The notes: generated by a model not told the origin, from the sequence alone. A DNA stretch of 64,000 nt from Camelus bactrianus (GCF_048773025.1 NC_133575.1:69966537-70030536), one strand, 5' to 3'. Shown: positions 35,298 to 48,588, counted from the stretch's first letter. Translations and numbers: made by a program.

Positions 35298-35495
35298 GGG
35301 TATCTCAACTTTAGCACTATTGATATTTTGGACCAGGGGTTGTTGGGGCTCTCCTGTGCATTGTAAGGTGTTTAGCAGCATACCTGGCCTCTAGTTATCA
35401 GTAGCAGCTTTTCACCATTTGTGACTACCAAATATGTTCCATTGTAAAATGTCCCTTTGATGAAGAATAATACCACAATTGAGCATCACTTATTA
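35298..35495 (+). mobile_element. hAT-type MITE
   Basis: The sequence order 'tctcaactttagcactattgatattttgg', 'ctcctgtgcattgtaagg', 'tttagcagcatacctgg', 'ctctagttatcagtagcag', 'gagcatcact' matches a common short hAT-Charlie-group element with imperfect inverted ends. Exact subfamily not assigned. Confidence 0.65.
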
Positions 35496-35573
35496 AAATA
35501 ACCTTTAGGAAGTGAGAAATTGGGTCAAGATGATTGATGATGGTGTATTAGAACTGGTATTAATATCCTTAAT

Positions 35574-35880
35574 CACTCATTCAACAAATATTTATGGATT
35601 TTTTATTATCCACAAGGCATTTTGATAAATGTTAGGGACACAATGATGAACATTTTAAACAGAGTCCCTGTTAACTAAAGTGGAGACCCATTAAACAAAT
35701 AGTTATAAATTTATGTAATAATTTATGCTAAGTGCTATGGAAGAAAAAAGTATCACTTATAAGAAGACCAGAAAAGTGAATCTCCCATAGTCTATGGTGC
35801 TATGGATAGCTTCCCTGAAGAAGTGATATTGAAGTAGAGAACTGAAAAAATTGATAGATATTATCCAGGAAAAGATGAAT
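35574..35880 (-). repeat. L2 LINE 3' end, antisense
   Basis: Starts with 'cattcaacaaatatttatgg', then 'cacaaggcattttgataaatg', 'gacacaatgatgaac', 'ttccctgaagaagtga'. This is the antisense L2 3' terminus. Confidence 0.6.
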
Positions 35881-37583
35881 AGAACTTATTTTTGCCTTTA
35901 AAAAATGCATTCATATTGATGAGACTCTCCCCACCCCCATCATTTAACATGTATGACAATGCAGTTTCTAAATTAGTAGTAAATTCAGTCATTTTTCTTT
36001 ACATATTTTACATTATACTTTGGGGAGAGGTTACCATCTGCCATCAAAGCAAATGCAAACCAATGATGAATTACTTTTTTATTAAGCAAACAGAGACTTT
36101 GTTTTTCCCCAGGATCACAGCTTCTCTAATGTTAATTTAGCTATCAAGTTTTAAGAATACATTCTATCTCCTGGCTACCACCTTGGTTAATAAAAAGGTA
36201 GAAATTTGATGAAGTCTAAATACTCCTTTTCAGATTTAGTCTCATATCTTTTAGAAATTATACTTTTAATAAATTTTTGTCTAATTAGTTCACTATTATT
36301 GGCAATTAAGTATAGCTATACCATAGAGGTACACTAAGCATTGGCAAAAATAATGTTATTGCTTTGATCTTTTATCTTACTCAGCATCAGTTTTTAATCC
36401 ATTATTATCATTTTTACATGAATCTCATTTAGAAGATACTAAATATCGTAGCATATGCATGACTGCAGATTAAAATTAGTTGAAGAGATTGTCAACTACT
36501 CTGTGTATGTTATGAGGTATATAATATTTTTGTTATTAAAATTATATATCCACATTGTAAAATTTTCAAGCAGCAAAAAAGTGTATAAAGTCATAATTGA
36601 ATGTCCCCTCCCTTTGTATATGGAAACATATTATTTTATACTGATAAGTAATAAAATATTTTGTGACCAAAGGAACAACTAAACAAATGTTACAGCTTCT
36701 TCTATGTATATCAGTAACAAAGTGCTTTGAAAGAATAAAAGAATCATATTATACTTAATGAAGGTGAATAAAAAGGGACTTAATCAACTGGTGACTAACA
36801 GTGCCCAGAATAGATATAGATAATGTAATTTCCCCAGGTACTTTGACATTTATACACCTGAACTCAGTAAAGATTGCTTGTATTACTCAATTGATAAAAA
36901 TTTTAAATTACTGGAAAGAGAAATACGACTTTAGAGAGTAAAGCTTAAGATAGAAAATAAATTTTAGAAGCTTTCAAAATTCCTATAAATCATTTAATTT
37001 TGTATAGTCAGCCTCAGAAAACAAAACCAATATCATTTCCAAAAGAATCAAGCTTATTAATTAAATAAGTTTGATTTGTATAGGCTCCTTTCTGATTCAC
37101 TAAGAATTTTAATGGTTTATTAACATGGTCCTAAGGATAGGATTCACTGTTCCCCAGATAATGTGCCAGTTTTATTTTCATGTCTTCCATGTATTGTTTC
37201 TTCTCAAAATGTCTATAAAACTTTTCTTTATATTTACATGTTTATACTGCAATGTGCAATTTTTGAATTGTGAAAACAACTGTTTCTCTCTACTATTTGT
37301 TCATTCAAGTGGAGTAATCTTATAAGCATCAAATTTATAAAAATGATAAGCTGCATGGCAGGACTGGATAAATGAATATATGGGATGAAAGAAACTTGCG
37401 CTGTTTGACTAAGCTTCTGTAAATATTCACAAGTGAGAGTAACTAGCAGAACAAAATGGCCAGTTACCTAAAAGATAACCAATCTTTATGGAATTACTCC
37501 TCCCCTTAATATTTAAACGGACTTGCTCTGTCCCTCATTCAATAACTGGTGGGAGGACAAGCATCTTTCACCTTCTACCCCAA
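35881..37583. other. Unassigned stretch
   Basis: No gene or confident repeat recognised. Short open frames only. Confidence 0.35.
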
Positions 37584-37976
37584 TGTTTTGGGCTGAATTG
37601 CGTTCCCCAAATTCATATGTTAATATCTTAACCCTCAGTACTTCAGAATGTGACTGTGTTTAGAGATAGAACCTTTAAAGAGGTAATTAAATTAAACTGA
37701 GACCATTAGGGTGGGCCTTAATCCAATCTGGTGTCTTTATAAGAGGAAATTTGGACACAAAGATAACAGGGATGCAGGCATAGACAAAAGGCTGTGAAAA
37801 GTTACAGCAAAAAGTTGGCCATCTGGAAGCCAAGGAAAGAGGCCTCAGGAGAAATCAAACCTGCTGACATCTCAGTCTTGAACTTCTTGCCTGTAAGAAA
37901 ATACATTTCTGTTGTTTAAAGGCAATCTGTGGTATTTTGTGATATTTTGTTATAGAACCCCTAGTAAACTAATACA
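37584..37976 (+). mobile_element. Solo MLT1-type LTR (ERVL-MaLR), ancient
   Basis: Fossil LTR of about 390 bp. Recognised from the 5' block 'ggctgaattgcgttcccc', 'aattcatatgttaata', then 'agggtgggccttaatccaa', 'aagaggaaatttggacaca', and the 3' end 'catttctgttgtttaaagg', 'gttatagaaccc', 'aaactaataca'. It looks nearly complete but diverged, with no internal sequence or partner LTR nearby, so a solo LTR. MaLR activity of this class is early placental (on the order of 100 million years). Confidence 0.85.
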
Positions 37977-38534
37977 CCCAGTATTTTGAGGGTCACTAAT
38001 TTCCAGCACAGCAAACAGTTTAGAATATTAGACATCTCTATTCTTAAAATCCCTTGGACATTGCTATCACTGGAAGTTTCTCATTGCCCATATTTTCCAC
38101 CATTGAGCTGCATCCTATCTCTTTGTCTACCTCATCTCATTTTTCAAATTTCTTCTTCTCTGTGCTTTTCTTACACCTCATTCCCACTCTCTCAGGGTGT
38201 CCGTAGAAATTCAGAACCACCCCCTTCTTATAAATTCATTAAGCAAAGCAATTCACTTCTTCAACTCTCTCCTCCTGCCTTTTTCTCTCTCTATGGGCTT
38301 CTGCTCCAGGATGAAAACTCATTTAACTCGCTCCCAGTTAACAAAGAGCAAAGGATTCCAGATATAAACTCTCCACCAAAATAAATAAATAAATTTTCTG
38401 ACCTCACTGAGTATCAAATAAATATATAAATATAACTCATTATAAACTAATATGAATGAACATTAAAAAGTATGACTAGAAAGTTATGTGATTCACTATA
38501 GAGATTATTAACAGGGTGACCTGATTTAGTATGG
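37977..38534. other. Unassigned stretch
   Basis: A 132-codon frame (37986-38384) starts next to the LTR end. It is rich in Ser/Leu/Pro from a CT-rich stretch and has no recognised domain, so I do not call it. An AAAT run lies at about 38380-38396. Confidence 0.4.
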
Positions 38535-39010
38535 TACATCTTAGAAGATTTCTTTGAGGAAGTGACTTTTAAGCTGAAACCTGAAGGATACTTAGGATTT
38601 TGCCAAGTGAAAAATTGCAAATAGAGTTGTCCATGAAGGAGAAATCAAATCTGTGAAAGCACTTGGTATAATTAAGGGACTGGAGCCAGTGTGACTGAAA
38701 TTCAGTGAGCTAGAGATAGAGTCAATCAAGGTGATACTAGAGAGTAGTATACATCAGACAGGGCAGCTGGGGGTGCACATTACTTCTCTTTTCTGAGCAT
38801 CATTAAAGACAGTCTTAAAACTTGTCTTTACTGTTAATGCCTATGAAAGGTTATCTTGAATGGCCCTTCACTGGTTGAGTTGTTCCAGTGGATACATTTC
38901 TAGGTTTGACCCTGATAGATATGAACCATATCAAGGTAAGATTTTGTAGGCCATAGTAAATTTTTATATTTTAATAATTTTATCCTAAGTGCAATGAAAA
39001 GCCCTTGAAA
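38535..39010 (-). repeat. L2 LINE fragment, antisense
   Basis: Antisense L2: 'ttctttgaggaagtgactttta', 'gctgaaacctgaaggat', 'ggagccagtgtgactgaaattcagtgag', and after about 38770-38930 'ttttgtaggccatagtaaa' and 'taagtgcaatgaaaagccc'. The middle 160 bp is unassigned. Confidence 0.55.
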
Positions 39011-39261
39011 TAATGATGATCAATATTCTCAGATATCTCACATAGCACAGTTTCTGTTTTCTTTACCATATAATCCATTCCCTCTGGACAAGCTTCTATT
39101 CATCATGTATCTTAAGAGAAATGTGCCTAAGTCTGGTCTGACTAATAGCACAGAGTAGGTTTGGAGTATCATGTTCCTTTTCTGTACTTGATACTCTTAT
39201 TAATTCGCCTAAGATCACATTGGTTATTTTTGCTGTCACATTCAACTATTGATGTGAAAAA

Positions 39262-39370
39262 TCATAGAAATTTAGAATTTGAAGGAACCACTGAAATATT
39301 TTAATCCAGTCTCCTCAGTTTGCAGATACAGAAGCCAAAGCTCAGAGAATGAATTTATAATAAAATACAG
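39262..39370 (+). repeat. Ancient MIR/L3-like fragment
   Basis: The order 'atagaaatttagaatttgaaggaaccac', 'tccagtctcctcagtttgcag', 'gccaaagctcagagaatg' fits a common ancient mammalian repeat. The class is uncertain. Confidence 0.4.
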
Positions 39371-39789
39371 TAGTAATTTTCATACTAGCTGTTTATATTT
39401 TGTACTTATTCTAGTAGAGGTATGTATTAAATCTCTTACTCATAGATTTGACCATTTTTTCAGCCTGTTAAGAGGTTTTTGCATATTAAATATGTCAAAC
39501 AATGTGTTTGACCATCCTCTGAGCTTCATTGCATGTTTGAATGACCATTTCTGCCCCCAGTCAAGTCTTTCGCAAAAACTGTAAAACAGAATAGAGCAGA
39601 AGTTAGCTGTTGGCCACACCATAAGAAATGTTCTTCTAGTAAGACCTTGATACATTAATTCTTTGCCTAGTTATTCAACTAGTTACAGATAATTACCTGT
39701 TTTATTAACTTGCTCATGCACGTTATACCATCAAACAGGCTGTCTCTTCCCTGTACTCCACAAGACAGTACTTTCAATTCTGTGTGACT

Positions 39790-40010
39790 GCATATTCTAT
39801 TTGCTTAGCTTGGAATAACTTCACTCATCTAGTAAGACTTCTTTATCTTTTAATGCCCAGACCGCCTCCATGCAGATTTCCTGGATGACTTCAGTCCCCA
39901 GTAACTTCTCTTTTTAAGGGAAGTCCCCTCTCCCCTTCTACTTCTAATCTGCACTAAATTACTCAACACATAGTTATATTCTGTCTCTTGTCTTCTCTAA
40001 TCATTTCGTG
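39790..40010 (+). repeat. Possible L2 fragment
   Basis: 'cttggaataacttcactcatc' and later text resemble the sense L2 3' half. Tentative. A (GTATT) run follows at about 40014-40036. Confidence 0.35.
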
Positions 40011-40091
40011 TGTGAGTATTGTATTGTATTGTATCACTAACTTTTTTCATGACACTGAGTTGACTAGCCTTGCATTCCAAATTATTATCTC

Positions 40092-40124
40092 ACAACTATA
40101 TATATAACTATATATATATATATC
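40092..40124. repeat. (TA)n microsatellite
   Basis: Two TA runs separated by 'acta'. Simple sequence only. Confidence 0.85.
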
Positions 40125-40169
40125 TTTGGAAATTAATTTATGGTGGGTCAGGACCACTTAAATCTTAAG

Positions 40170-40325
40170 TCATGTAGTTTTGACATTAAGAGCATGGGCA
40201 CTATCTGGGTTTAAATCTTGGCTCTTCCGCATACTTCTTGTGTGAACTTAGGAGTGATTATCCTCTCTGTGCTTTAGTTTCTTCATCTGTAAAAAAGAAA
40301 TAAAAATAGCACCAACCTTCTGGGT
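40170..40325 (+). repeat. MIR
   Basis: 'taagagcatgggcactatctggg', 'aaatcttggctcttccgc', 'ctctctgtgctttagtttcttcatctgtaaa'. Good MIR landmarks in order. Confidence 0.7.
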
Positions 40326-40339
40326 TATTTTTATTTGGA

Positions 40340-41960
40340 ATGTTTAACAATTTACTCTAAAGTAATTCTTGTTATGGTTGAATTTGGACCTGCAAATTTA
40401 TCATTTGCTTTTTTTTTTCTTTTCTCCATCTTTTTTCATCTTTCTGTCTCTACTCCCTTCTTTGGGATTAATTTGATTTTTTTAGAAATTCATTTTAATA
40501 TGTTTATTAGATTTTTAATTATATTTTTGCATTTTATATCAGTTCATTTATGCAATATAATATACATCCTTACCTTTTTACCACCTAGTTAGTGTTAATA
40601 TTGCCACTTCAAGTAAAATGTAAGAACTCTGCAACTATATATATCAATTTACTAATCCCTTCCTTTGACAATAATTGTCACATGTCTTACAACTACATAC
40701 ATTATAAATTCCATAGTAGAATGTTACATACATTTTTGGCTTTACTAGTCATACATAACTTAAAGATACTAAATTTATATTGACCGAGACATTTTTTTTT
40801 TGGTAGCACAGTTCCATTAGTGATGAATTCTCTTTATTTTTCTGTAAATGTATATATCTGACCTTCATTCTGTTAGACTATTTCCTCTAAATACAGACTT
40901 TTCTTTCTTTCAGCATTTTAAAGATGATGCTACACTGTCTTTGGCCTTCATTTTTTTCCCGGTGATAACTCAGTGGTCAGGATTTCCTCTCTCTGTTTCT
41001 CTCTCTGTTTTCAGCAAGTTAATTGTGATATGCCTAAGTGTGATTGTCTTTGTACTTATTCTTCCTAAGATTTGCTGATCTTCTTGAATCTGTAGCTTAA
41101 TGTCTTTCTTCAAATTTAAGAAATTTTTGACTATTGTTTCTTCAAATATGTTTGTTGTCTCACTCATTCTCTTCTACCCTTCTGGGATTTCATTTACACA
41201 TATATAAGACATTTTCATATTGCACACATCAATGTAGCTCTTTTAAATTCTTTTTACTCTCTGTTCTGCAGATTGGATACTTCCTAGATTTCTATCTTCA
41301 GATTCTCTCTTTCTTCTGTTATTGTTTTATGCTATTCAGCCAATCCAGAGAATTTTGAATTTCAGATATTGTATGTTTTTTCAGCTCCATACTTTCTGTT
41401 TGATTCTATCTTATGACTCCATTTCTCTGCTGTTCCCCACTTTTATTTTCATCCTTGAATATAGTTTATAGTTTCTGCTTTAAAATTCTTATCTGCTAAT
41501 GCAAACATTTGGTTCAGGTCTCCACTGATCTCCATTGGTTGCCTTTTCTCTTGAGTTTTGGTCACACTTGTTTTCTCATGTTTAGTACACTGGACATTGT
41601 GATTATACATCTGTATAGATTCTGAATTGTTATATTCTTTCAAAGAGTACCAACTGTTTCCTAATTTTAGTAATCACTTATTTTTGCTAAAATCAAAATT
41701 CAAACTCTGTCTCATTTGCAATGATAAACATGTTAAATCTTTATTCAGTTCTTTTAGCCTTAGCTGGGCTGCTGGAATCAACCAGCTCACATGCATAGTT
41801 CAGCAAAAACTTTGGGTAGGGTTTATACTCAGAATTTGTGGAACCATCTCTGTCCCTCTCTTGATGGAACTTTTCTCCCTTCCTATCCATCTTTTGTGGT
41901 TACCCTGAATTATATTCTCTGCTTATTGAAGACGGTAAAACCATAAGTTTATATCCAAGT
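40340..41960 (-). mobile_element. Old LINE-1/HAL1-like element, antisense ORF1 and 5' UTR
   Basis: Antisense ORF1-like text: 'agcaagttaattgtgatatgcctaagtg', 'gatcttcttgaatctgtagc', 'ttgactattgtttcttcaaatatg', 'cttctgggatttcattta'. The minus frame 40970-41167 reads ETIVKNFLNLKKDIKLQIQE, like the ORF1p C-terminal half. The right part ('ttaaaattcttatctgctaatgc') resembles the ORF1 start and 5' UTR of L1M/HAL1. Degenerate. Confidence 0.6.
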
Positions 41961-42189
41961 GATAGCTACCCTGAAGATGTCTAAGTATCTTGCCCTCAGA
42001 TTCAAATACATGAAAAGAAAAACTTATCCTGTGCTGTTCCCTTTTCCAGCTATAGACTCCTCTCCAGTTTCTGATTGTTTTTTCTCACTCTTTAGCAACC
42101 TTAAAATACTTTTTTAAAAATCTTTTGTCCAGAGTCAGAGCTATTGGAGAATTGGTCAAATAAGAACTATTCTACCATTATTAGAAGTG

Positions 42190-42290
42190 GAACTACTCCA
42201 TAGAGTAAATGATAAAATTCTTGGATAGTGTTTAGAAAAGTACTTTGCACAAAGTTAGGTACCAGCAAATGTACGTATTATTAATATTTA
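42190..42290 (+). repeat. MIR 3' fragment
   Basis: 'gtaaatgataaaattcttgg', 'aaagtactttgcacaaagttagg', 'gcaaatgtacgtattatta' is a diverged MIR end. Confidence 0.45.
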
Positions 42291-42599
42291 AATGTGAAAT
42301 CAATCTAAGTACTGTCCACATCATCCAGTAATTATTCTGTCTACCAGGTTCTTGAGTGCAGGTCATGCTTCCAGCATGACAGGTGATAGACTAGCAACTA
42401 GAAGAAAAATATATACTTGGTCCAAAATGATTCTTATTAAATGAAAATTTAGAAATATTCTCTCAAGATTTTATTTCATCACACTTAAGCCAAACTGGTA
42501 AAACAATTCAGCAATATATTTAATTCATTTTATAATAGATACTTTGTAAAAGAGATGATTGCTACAACACTTATTTGTGTTATATTTTTTCATTAATTT

Positions 42600-44917
42600 A
42601 ATTTAGTTTTATTGTAATAAGATGACTTAACATGAGACCTACCCTTTTAACAAATTTTTAAGTGTACAATACATTATTGTTGACTATAGGTACAATGTTG
42701 TGCAGCAGATCTCTAGAGCTTATGCAACTTATTTGCCTGAAACTTCATGCCCGTTGATTAATAACTCCCCAATTCCCTCTCTCCCTAGTTCCTGGCAAGC
42801 ATCATTGCATTCTTTGAGTCCATTAATTTGACTATTTTATTGTGTTGTATTTTCTAAGTGGCTTCCTGATGCAGACATAAATCCAGTTATTCTATATTTT
42901 AGTGGTAATATTTTCCCCTTAATTTAATAAATTGAACACTTTTTTGTAGATTTAGATGCTATTGTTATAAATAATACAGAGATTCTGTATACTCTTTGCT
43001 CAGTTTTTCCGTTGGTGCTCTCTTGCAAAACTATAGTGTATCATCACAACCAGGATGTTGTCATGGATACAGACAAGATTAAAAAACAGTTCTTTAACCA
43101 CATGGAACCCTTGTGATGCCCTTTTATAGCCAAATCCACCCTGCTCTTGTCCTTAACCACTGGCAATGACTAATCCGTTCTCCATATATATAATTTTCTC
43201 CTTTCAGTAAACTTATATAAATAAAATTATACAATATGTAACCTTTTGCGAGTGGATTTTTTCAGTCACCATAATTCTTTCAAGATTCTTCCAAGTTGTT
43301 ATGTGTGTCAATAATTCACTGGCTTAATTGTTGAGTAGCATTCTATGGTTTGAATATACTATGTCTGTTAAAATACATCTGCATTATTTTCAGTTGGGAT
43401 GTTACAAATAAAGCTGCTCTAAACATTTGTGTACAGTTTTTCTGTGAAAAGAAGTTTTATTTTCCCTGAAAAAAAATACCCACTATTGCAATTGCTGGGT
43501 AGTTGTACTATGGTGGTCACTCATTTAGTTTTATACAGAGCTGTCAAAGCCATCAGACTTTCTCAGAATGGCTACACCATTTTACATTCTCACCAGCAAT
43601 ATAGGAGTGATCTGCTTTCTCCACATCCTCACCGATACTAGCTACTGTTACAATTTCTTATTTTAGTCATTTTGATAGATGTGTTGTCAGTTCTCATTGT
43701 GATATAAATTTGCATTTTCCCAGTGGTTAATGATGCTGAACATCTTTTTCATGTATTTATTTGACACGTTTATATCCATTTTAGTGAAATGTCTAATCAT
43801 GTCTTTTGCTCATTTTTAATTGGATTTTTTGTCTTTATATTGTTGAGTTCTTCATATATTTTAGGTTCTAATCCTTTATCAGACATGTGGTTTCAAATAT
43901 TTTCTCTGTAACTTGTCTTTTCATCCTCTTAATGGGTTCTTTCACAGAGCAAAACTGTATAACTTTGACCATGTCCAGTTCATCAGGTTTTCCGCTCATG
44001 GATCATGCTTTCGGTGTCAAGTTTACAAACTCTTTGTCTACCACTAAATCCCAAAGACTTTCTCCTATTTTCTTTTTTAAACTTCTGTGGTTCTATGGTT
44101 TTTTAAAAATTTAAGTCCATTATTCATTTTGAGTTGCTTTGTGTCTAAGGTGTGAAATTTAGGTCAAGATTCATTTTTTTTTTTTTGACTGTGGTGTCCT
44201 GTTTCTCTGGCACTACTTGTTGAAAGGATAATCTTCATTTAATATTTTTCACAACTTTGTCAAAAATCAGTTGAGAACGTTTTTGTGTGTCTATTTCTGG
44301 GTTCTCTGTCTTGTTCCACTGATCTATGTGTAGTTCTCTCTGCCATTATCACACAATCTTAATTGTTGTAGCTATGTAGAAGGCTTTACTATTAAGTATT
44401 TGATAGTATGATATTTTCTGAAGAGTATTTTAGCTATTGTCCTAGTCTGCGTAGCTGCTATAACAAAATACCACAAACTAGGGGGCTTAAAATACACACA
44501 TGTACTTATCACAGTTCAGGAGGTTGGGAAGTCCAAGATCAGGTTGCCAGCATTATCAGGTTCTGGTGTCAGCCCTCTTCCTGGCATGCAGATAGCCTCC
44601 TTCTTACTATATCCTCACATGGTTAAGAAGAGAGCACACTGATATCTCCTCTTATTCATATAAGGGCAATAATAACATCATACAGAATCCACCTTCCTGA
44701 CCTCATCTACACCTAATTATCTCCCAAAGGCCCCACTTCTTAATACCATCACATTGGAGGTTAGGCTTTAACATATGAATTTGAGGGGACACATTTAGTT
44801 CATAAAAGGTATTATAGGGACTGTACCTTTTCTTATAAACTTTAAAAGAAATATGTCTGTGTCAACAAAAGCATATGTCTAGTTTGCTAGAGTTTATAAG
44901 AATTTTATTAAATCTGT
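42600..44917 (-). mobile_element. Old LINE-1, antisense 3' part, split by an MLT1 LTR
   Basis: Antisense L1M: 3' UTR ('aagtgtacaatacattattg', 'gcagcagatctctagagc', 'ttgactattttat'), end of ORF2 ('ggctacaccattttacattctcacc', 'tttgctcatttttaattgg', 'tcatatattttaggttc'), and mid ORF2 ('ttgtgtgtctatttctggg'). It is interrupted at 44438-44815 by an LTR and resumes at 44825-44917 ('agaattttattaaatctg'). Confidence 0.75.
44438..44815 (-). mobile_element. Solo MLT1-type LTR (ERVL-MaLR), antisense, in an older L1
   Basis: Fossil LTR of about 380 bp: 'gctgctataacaaaatacc', 'cacagttcaggaggttggg', 'tatatcctcacatgg', 'tctcccaaaggccccac', 'taataccatcacattgg', 'atgaatttgaggggacac'. Both ends are recognisable, no internal region or partner LTR, so a solo LTR. 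Diverged and early placental in age. It is younger than the L1 it splits. Confidence 0.8.
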
Positions 44918-44919
44918 AG

Positions 44920-45142
44920 TCAGACCTCTGTATCTATAGGTTCTGTATCCATAGAGTCAACCAAAAGTGAATCAAAAATATTCAACAAAAATTCCAGAAA
45001 ATTCTGAAAAGCAAAACTTGAATAGGGTGCATGGTAGCAACTACTTACCTACAATTTGTATTGTATTTACAACTATCTACACAGCTTTTACATTGTATTA
45101 GATATTGTAAGTAACCTAGAGATTATTTAAAGTATACAGGAA
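44920..45142 (-). mobile_element. Tigger/MER2-like DNA transposon, first part (split by an L1)
   Basis: 'gacctctgtatctataggttctg', 'agagtcaaccaaaagtg', 'aactatctacacagctttta', 'attgtattagatattgtaagtaacctagag', 'taaagtatacagg' match MER2 of the Tigger group. The element resumes at 48589 after the inserted L1. Confidence 0.8.
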
Positions 45143-48100
45143 GGGGTGTGGCCAAAATGGCACAGTACAAAGACTCTGAGCTTACCTCCTCCCATGGGCA
45201 CACCAACATTGCAACTATTTACGGAGCAACTATCTAAGAGAAAGACCTGAAGACTAGCAGAAAATATTTTCCACTACTAAAGATATAAAGAAGGAACCAC
45301 AAGACAGATAAGAGAGGCAGAGACATGGTATAGTCAAGACCCACATTCCTGGGTAGGCAACCTATAAATGGGAAATTAATCACAATTGCAAAGGTTATTC
45401 CCAAGGAGCAAGGGGTCTGAGCTCCACATCAGGCTTCCCAGCCCAGGGATCCTGCACTGTAAAAATGAGTCCCCAGAACACTGGCTTTGAAGGTCAGTGG
45501 AGCTTCCACATGGGAGAGCCAGAGGGCTATAGGAAATAGAGACTCCATTCTTAAATAGTGGATGTGAAATCCCACATGTTCTGAGTCCCAAGACAGGCAA
45601 TAATTCAAAAGGAGCCTGGATCCTAACCATTTGCTTATCTTGGAAAGCCTCCCACAGAGGCAAGAAGCAACTGGGACTTCCCCTGGGGTTATAGACACAG
45701 GTGCTGCCATTTTGGGGACCATGTTCTACCACAAGAACACTTGTGCTAGCAAGAGCCATTTTGGAATCCTCCTTCTAGCCTACTAGCACTAGGGGTTTAC
45801 CCACCCACCAGTGAACCAGCACTAGCCCCAGGCCCCTCCAGACCATGCAGCCAGCTGTGCCAGGATACAGCCCTGCAGACCAGAGGACCAGCACAGTCAC
45901 AGGGTACCCCAGGCCCCACAACCAGCAGCATCAGGACCCAGCCCTGCCCACCAGTGGGCCAGCATCCACCTCAAGATGCAGGGCCTGGCAGCCAACCTGG
46001 CTTGGGGCCAGACCCATCTACTAGTGCAGCCACAGTAGTTGGCCCTGTAGCAACAAAAGAGCCCATGCAGCTCACATAGGGGGCGCCCCTAGAGCATATA
46101 ACTTTGGTGAGCAGAGGAAAGTGTGTTGCTAGACCCTATAGGACTTTTCCTACATAAGGCCATTTCTCCAAGATCAGGAAATGTAATCAACCTACCTAAC
46201 ACATAGAAATAAACACAGAAATTAGGAAAAATGTGTAGACAGAGGACTATGTTTCAAATGAATGAGCAAGACAAAACCTCAGAAAATGAACTAAATAAAG
46301 TGGAAAAGAGCGATCAATCTGATAAAGAGACCTCAGGGACAGCATCAAGCAACCTAACATTCACATTCTAAGGGTGCCAGAGGAGAAGAGAGAGTAAAGG
46401 GCAGAGAGTTTATTTGAAAAATAATAGCTGAAAAATTTCATATCCTGGGAAAGAAAAACAGACATCCAGGTCCAAGAAGCATGGGGAGTCTCAAACAACA
46501 TGAACCCAAAGAGGTCCACAACAAGACACATCATAGTTAAAATAAAAATAAATAAATAAAAGTAAAAAGAGAATCTTAAAAGCAACAAGAGAAAAGCAAC
46601 TAATTACATACAAAGACACTCCCATGAGACTATCAGCTGACTTTTCAGCAGAAACTTTGCAGGCCAGAAAGGAGTGCCATTATATATTCAAAGTAAAGAA
46701 AGGAAAAGACCTATAACCAAGCATACTTTACCTGGCAAGGCTATCATTCAGATTTGAAGGAGAGATAAAGAGTTTACAGACAAGCAAAAGCTAAAAGAGG
46801 TTAGCACAACTAAACTGGCTTTACAAGTAATGTTAAAAAAGTTTTCTAATCAGAAAAGAAAAGACTACAACTAGAAATATGAAAGTTATGCAATAAATCT
46901 CATTGGGAAAGGCAAAAATATAGTAAAAGTAGTAGATCAACCACTTATAAAACTAGTAGGAAAGTTAAAAGACAAAGCTAGTAAAATTATCTATATTCAA
47001 TACGTAGTTAAGGGATACACAAAACAAAAAAAAAAGTGAAATATGGTGGCAAAAACACTAAATGTGGGCAATGGAGTTAAAACATAGGGTTTTTATAATG
47101 CTTTCAAACTAAGAGATCATCAACTTAAAATTTTTCTCTATAGATTATTATATATGAAACTCATGGTAACCACAAACCGAAAACCTATAATAGAGACACC
47201 ACAAAAAAAGAGAAAGGAATCCAACATAACACCGAAGATGGCCATCAAATTAAAAGAGAAAAGAGCAAAAAGAGGAGAAACAAACAAAAAAGTACAAAAA
47301 CGACCCAACAGCAGTTAACAAAGTGGCAATAAGAATGTACATATCAATAATAATTACTTTGAATTTAAATGAAATAAATGTTTCAACCAAGAGATATACA
47401 GTGGCTGAATGGATAAAAGAACAAAACCCATATATGTGATACCTACAAGACACTCACTTCACATCTAAAGATACACAGAGACTGAAAGTTAGGGGATATA
47501 AAAAGCTATTTCATGCAAATTGAAGCAAAAGAAATCTGGAGTAGCAATACTTAGATAAATACACTTTAAAACAAAGACTATATAACAAGAGACAATGGCA
47601 TTATGTAACAATAAAGGGATCAATCCTGTAAGAAGTTATAACAATTGTAAATACATATATATGCACCCCACATACAGATGGCCAACAGACACATGAAAAG
47701 ATCAGTAATCATCAGGGAAATGCAAATCAGAACCATAATGAGATACCACTTCATGCCTGTCAGAATGGCTATCACCAAAAAGACAACAAATAACAACATG
47801 CCTGTTGGAGAGGATGTAGAGAAAAGATAATGCACTTACACTGTTGGTGAGTTTGTAATTTGGTGCAGCTTCTGTGGAAAACGGTATGGAAGGTCCTCAA
47901 GAAATTAAAAATTGAACTGCCAGATGATCCAGCAACTTCATTTCTGGATATTTACCTGAAGAAAACAAAAACACCCAATTCAAGATATATTCACTCCAGT
48001 GTTCATTGCAGAACCATGGCCAAGGTACAGAAATAACCTAAGTGCCCATCAATGGATGAATAGATAAAGAAGATGTGTTATGCATACATACATATATATG

Positions 48101-48588
48101 CCTACATGCAATGGAATATTGCTCACCCATAAAAATGAAATCTTTCCATTTGTGACAAAGTGGATGGATCTAGAGGGTATTATCCTAAGTGAAATAAGTC
48201 AGCCAGTGAAATACAAATGTAGCATGATCTCACTTAGACGTGGAATCTAACAAATAAAATGAACAAACAAAAATGAAAACAGACTCATAGATACAGAGAA
48301 CAAACAGATGATTGCCAGAAGGAAGGATATGTGTGGGGTGGGTGAATTAGTAGAAGAAAGTTAAGAGGTAGCAGCTTCCAGTTATATAATAAATAAGTCC
48401 AGGAGATGTAATATACAGCATAAGGAATATGTCAGTAATACTATAATAACTTTGTATGGGTACAGATGGTTATTTGATTTATCATGGTAATCATTTCATA
48501 ATGTATGCAAATATCAAATAATTACGCAGTACACCTGAAATTAACATAATATTGTACTTCAACTATATTTCGATAAAAATTAATTGAG
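45143..48588 (+). mobile_element. LINE-1 with both ends but most of ORF2 deleted (half-L1 no. 1)
   Basis: About 3.45 kb. The 5' UTR begins 'ggggtgtggccaaaatgg' at 45143. An ORF1-like region lies at about 46240-46870 ('gagactatcagctgacttttcagcag', 'ttgcaggccagaaagg'), shortened relative to a full L1. The ORF2 endonuclease N-terminal half follows at about 47330-47660 (ITLNLNE, AEWIKEQNP, QDTHFTSKDT). At about 47668 it jumps to the ORF2 C-terminal end ('cagatggccaacagacacatg'), losing reverse transcriptase. The 3' UTR ends near 48588. It sits inside a Tigger/MER2 element; AAAGTATACAGGA (45130-45142) and the diverged AAATATATGGCAGGA (48591-48605) are the likely target duplication. ORF1 and endonuclease frames are broken. 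Confidence 0.85.

Noticed and set aside
37986-38384. 132-codon plus-strand frame next to an LTR
   Set aside because: Low-information Ser/Leu/Pro composition from a CT-rich stretch and no recognised domain; no sign of a promoter or splice context.
45376-45759. Minus-strand frame of 127 codons
   Set aside because: Antisense to the L1 5' UTR at 45143; a composition artefact.
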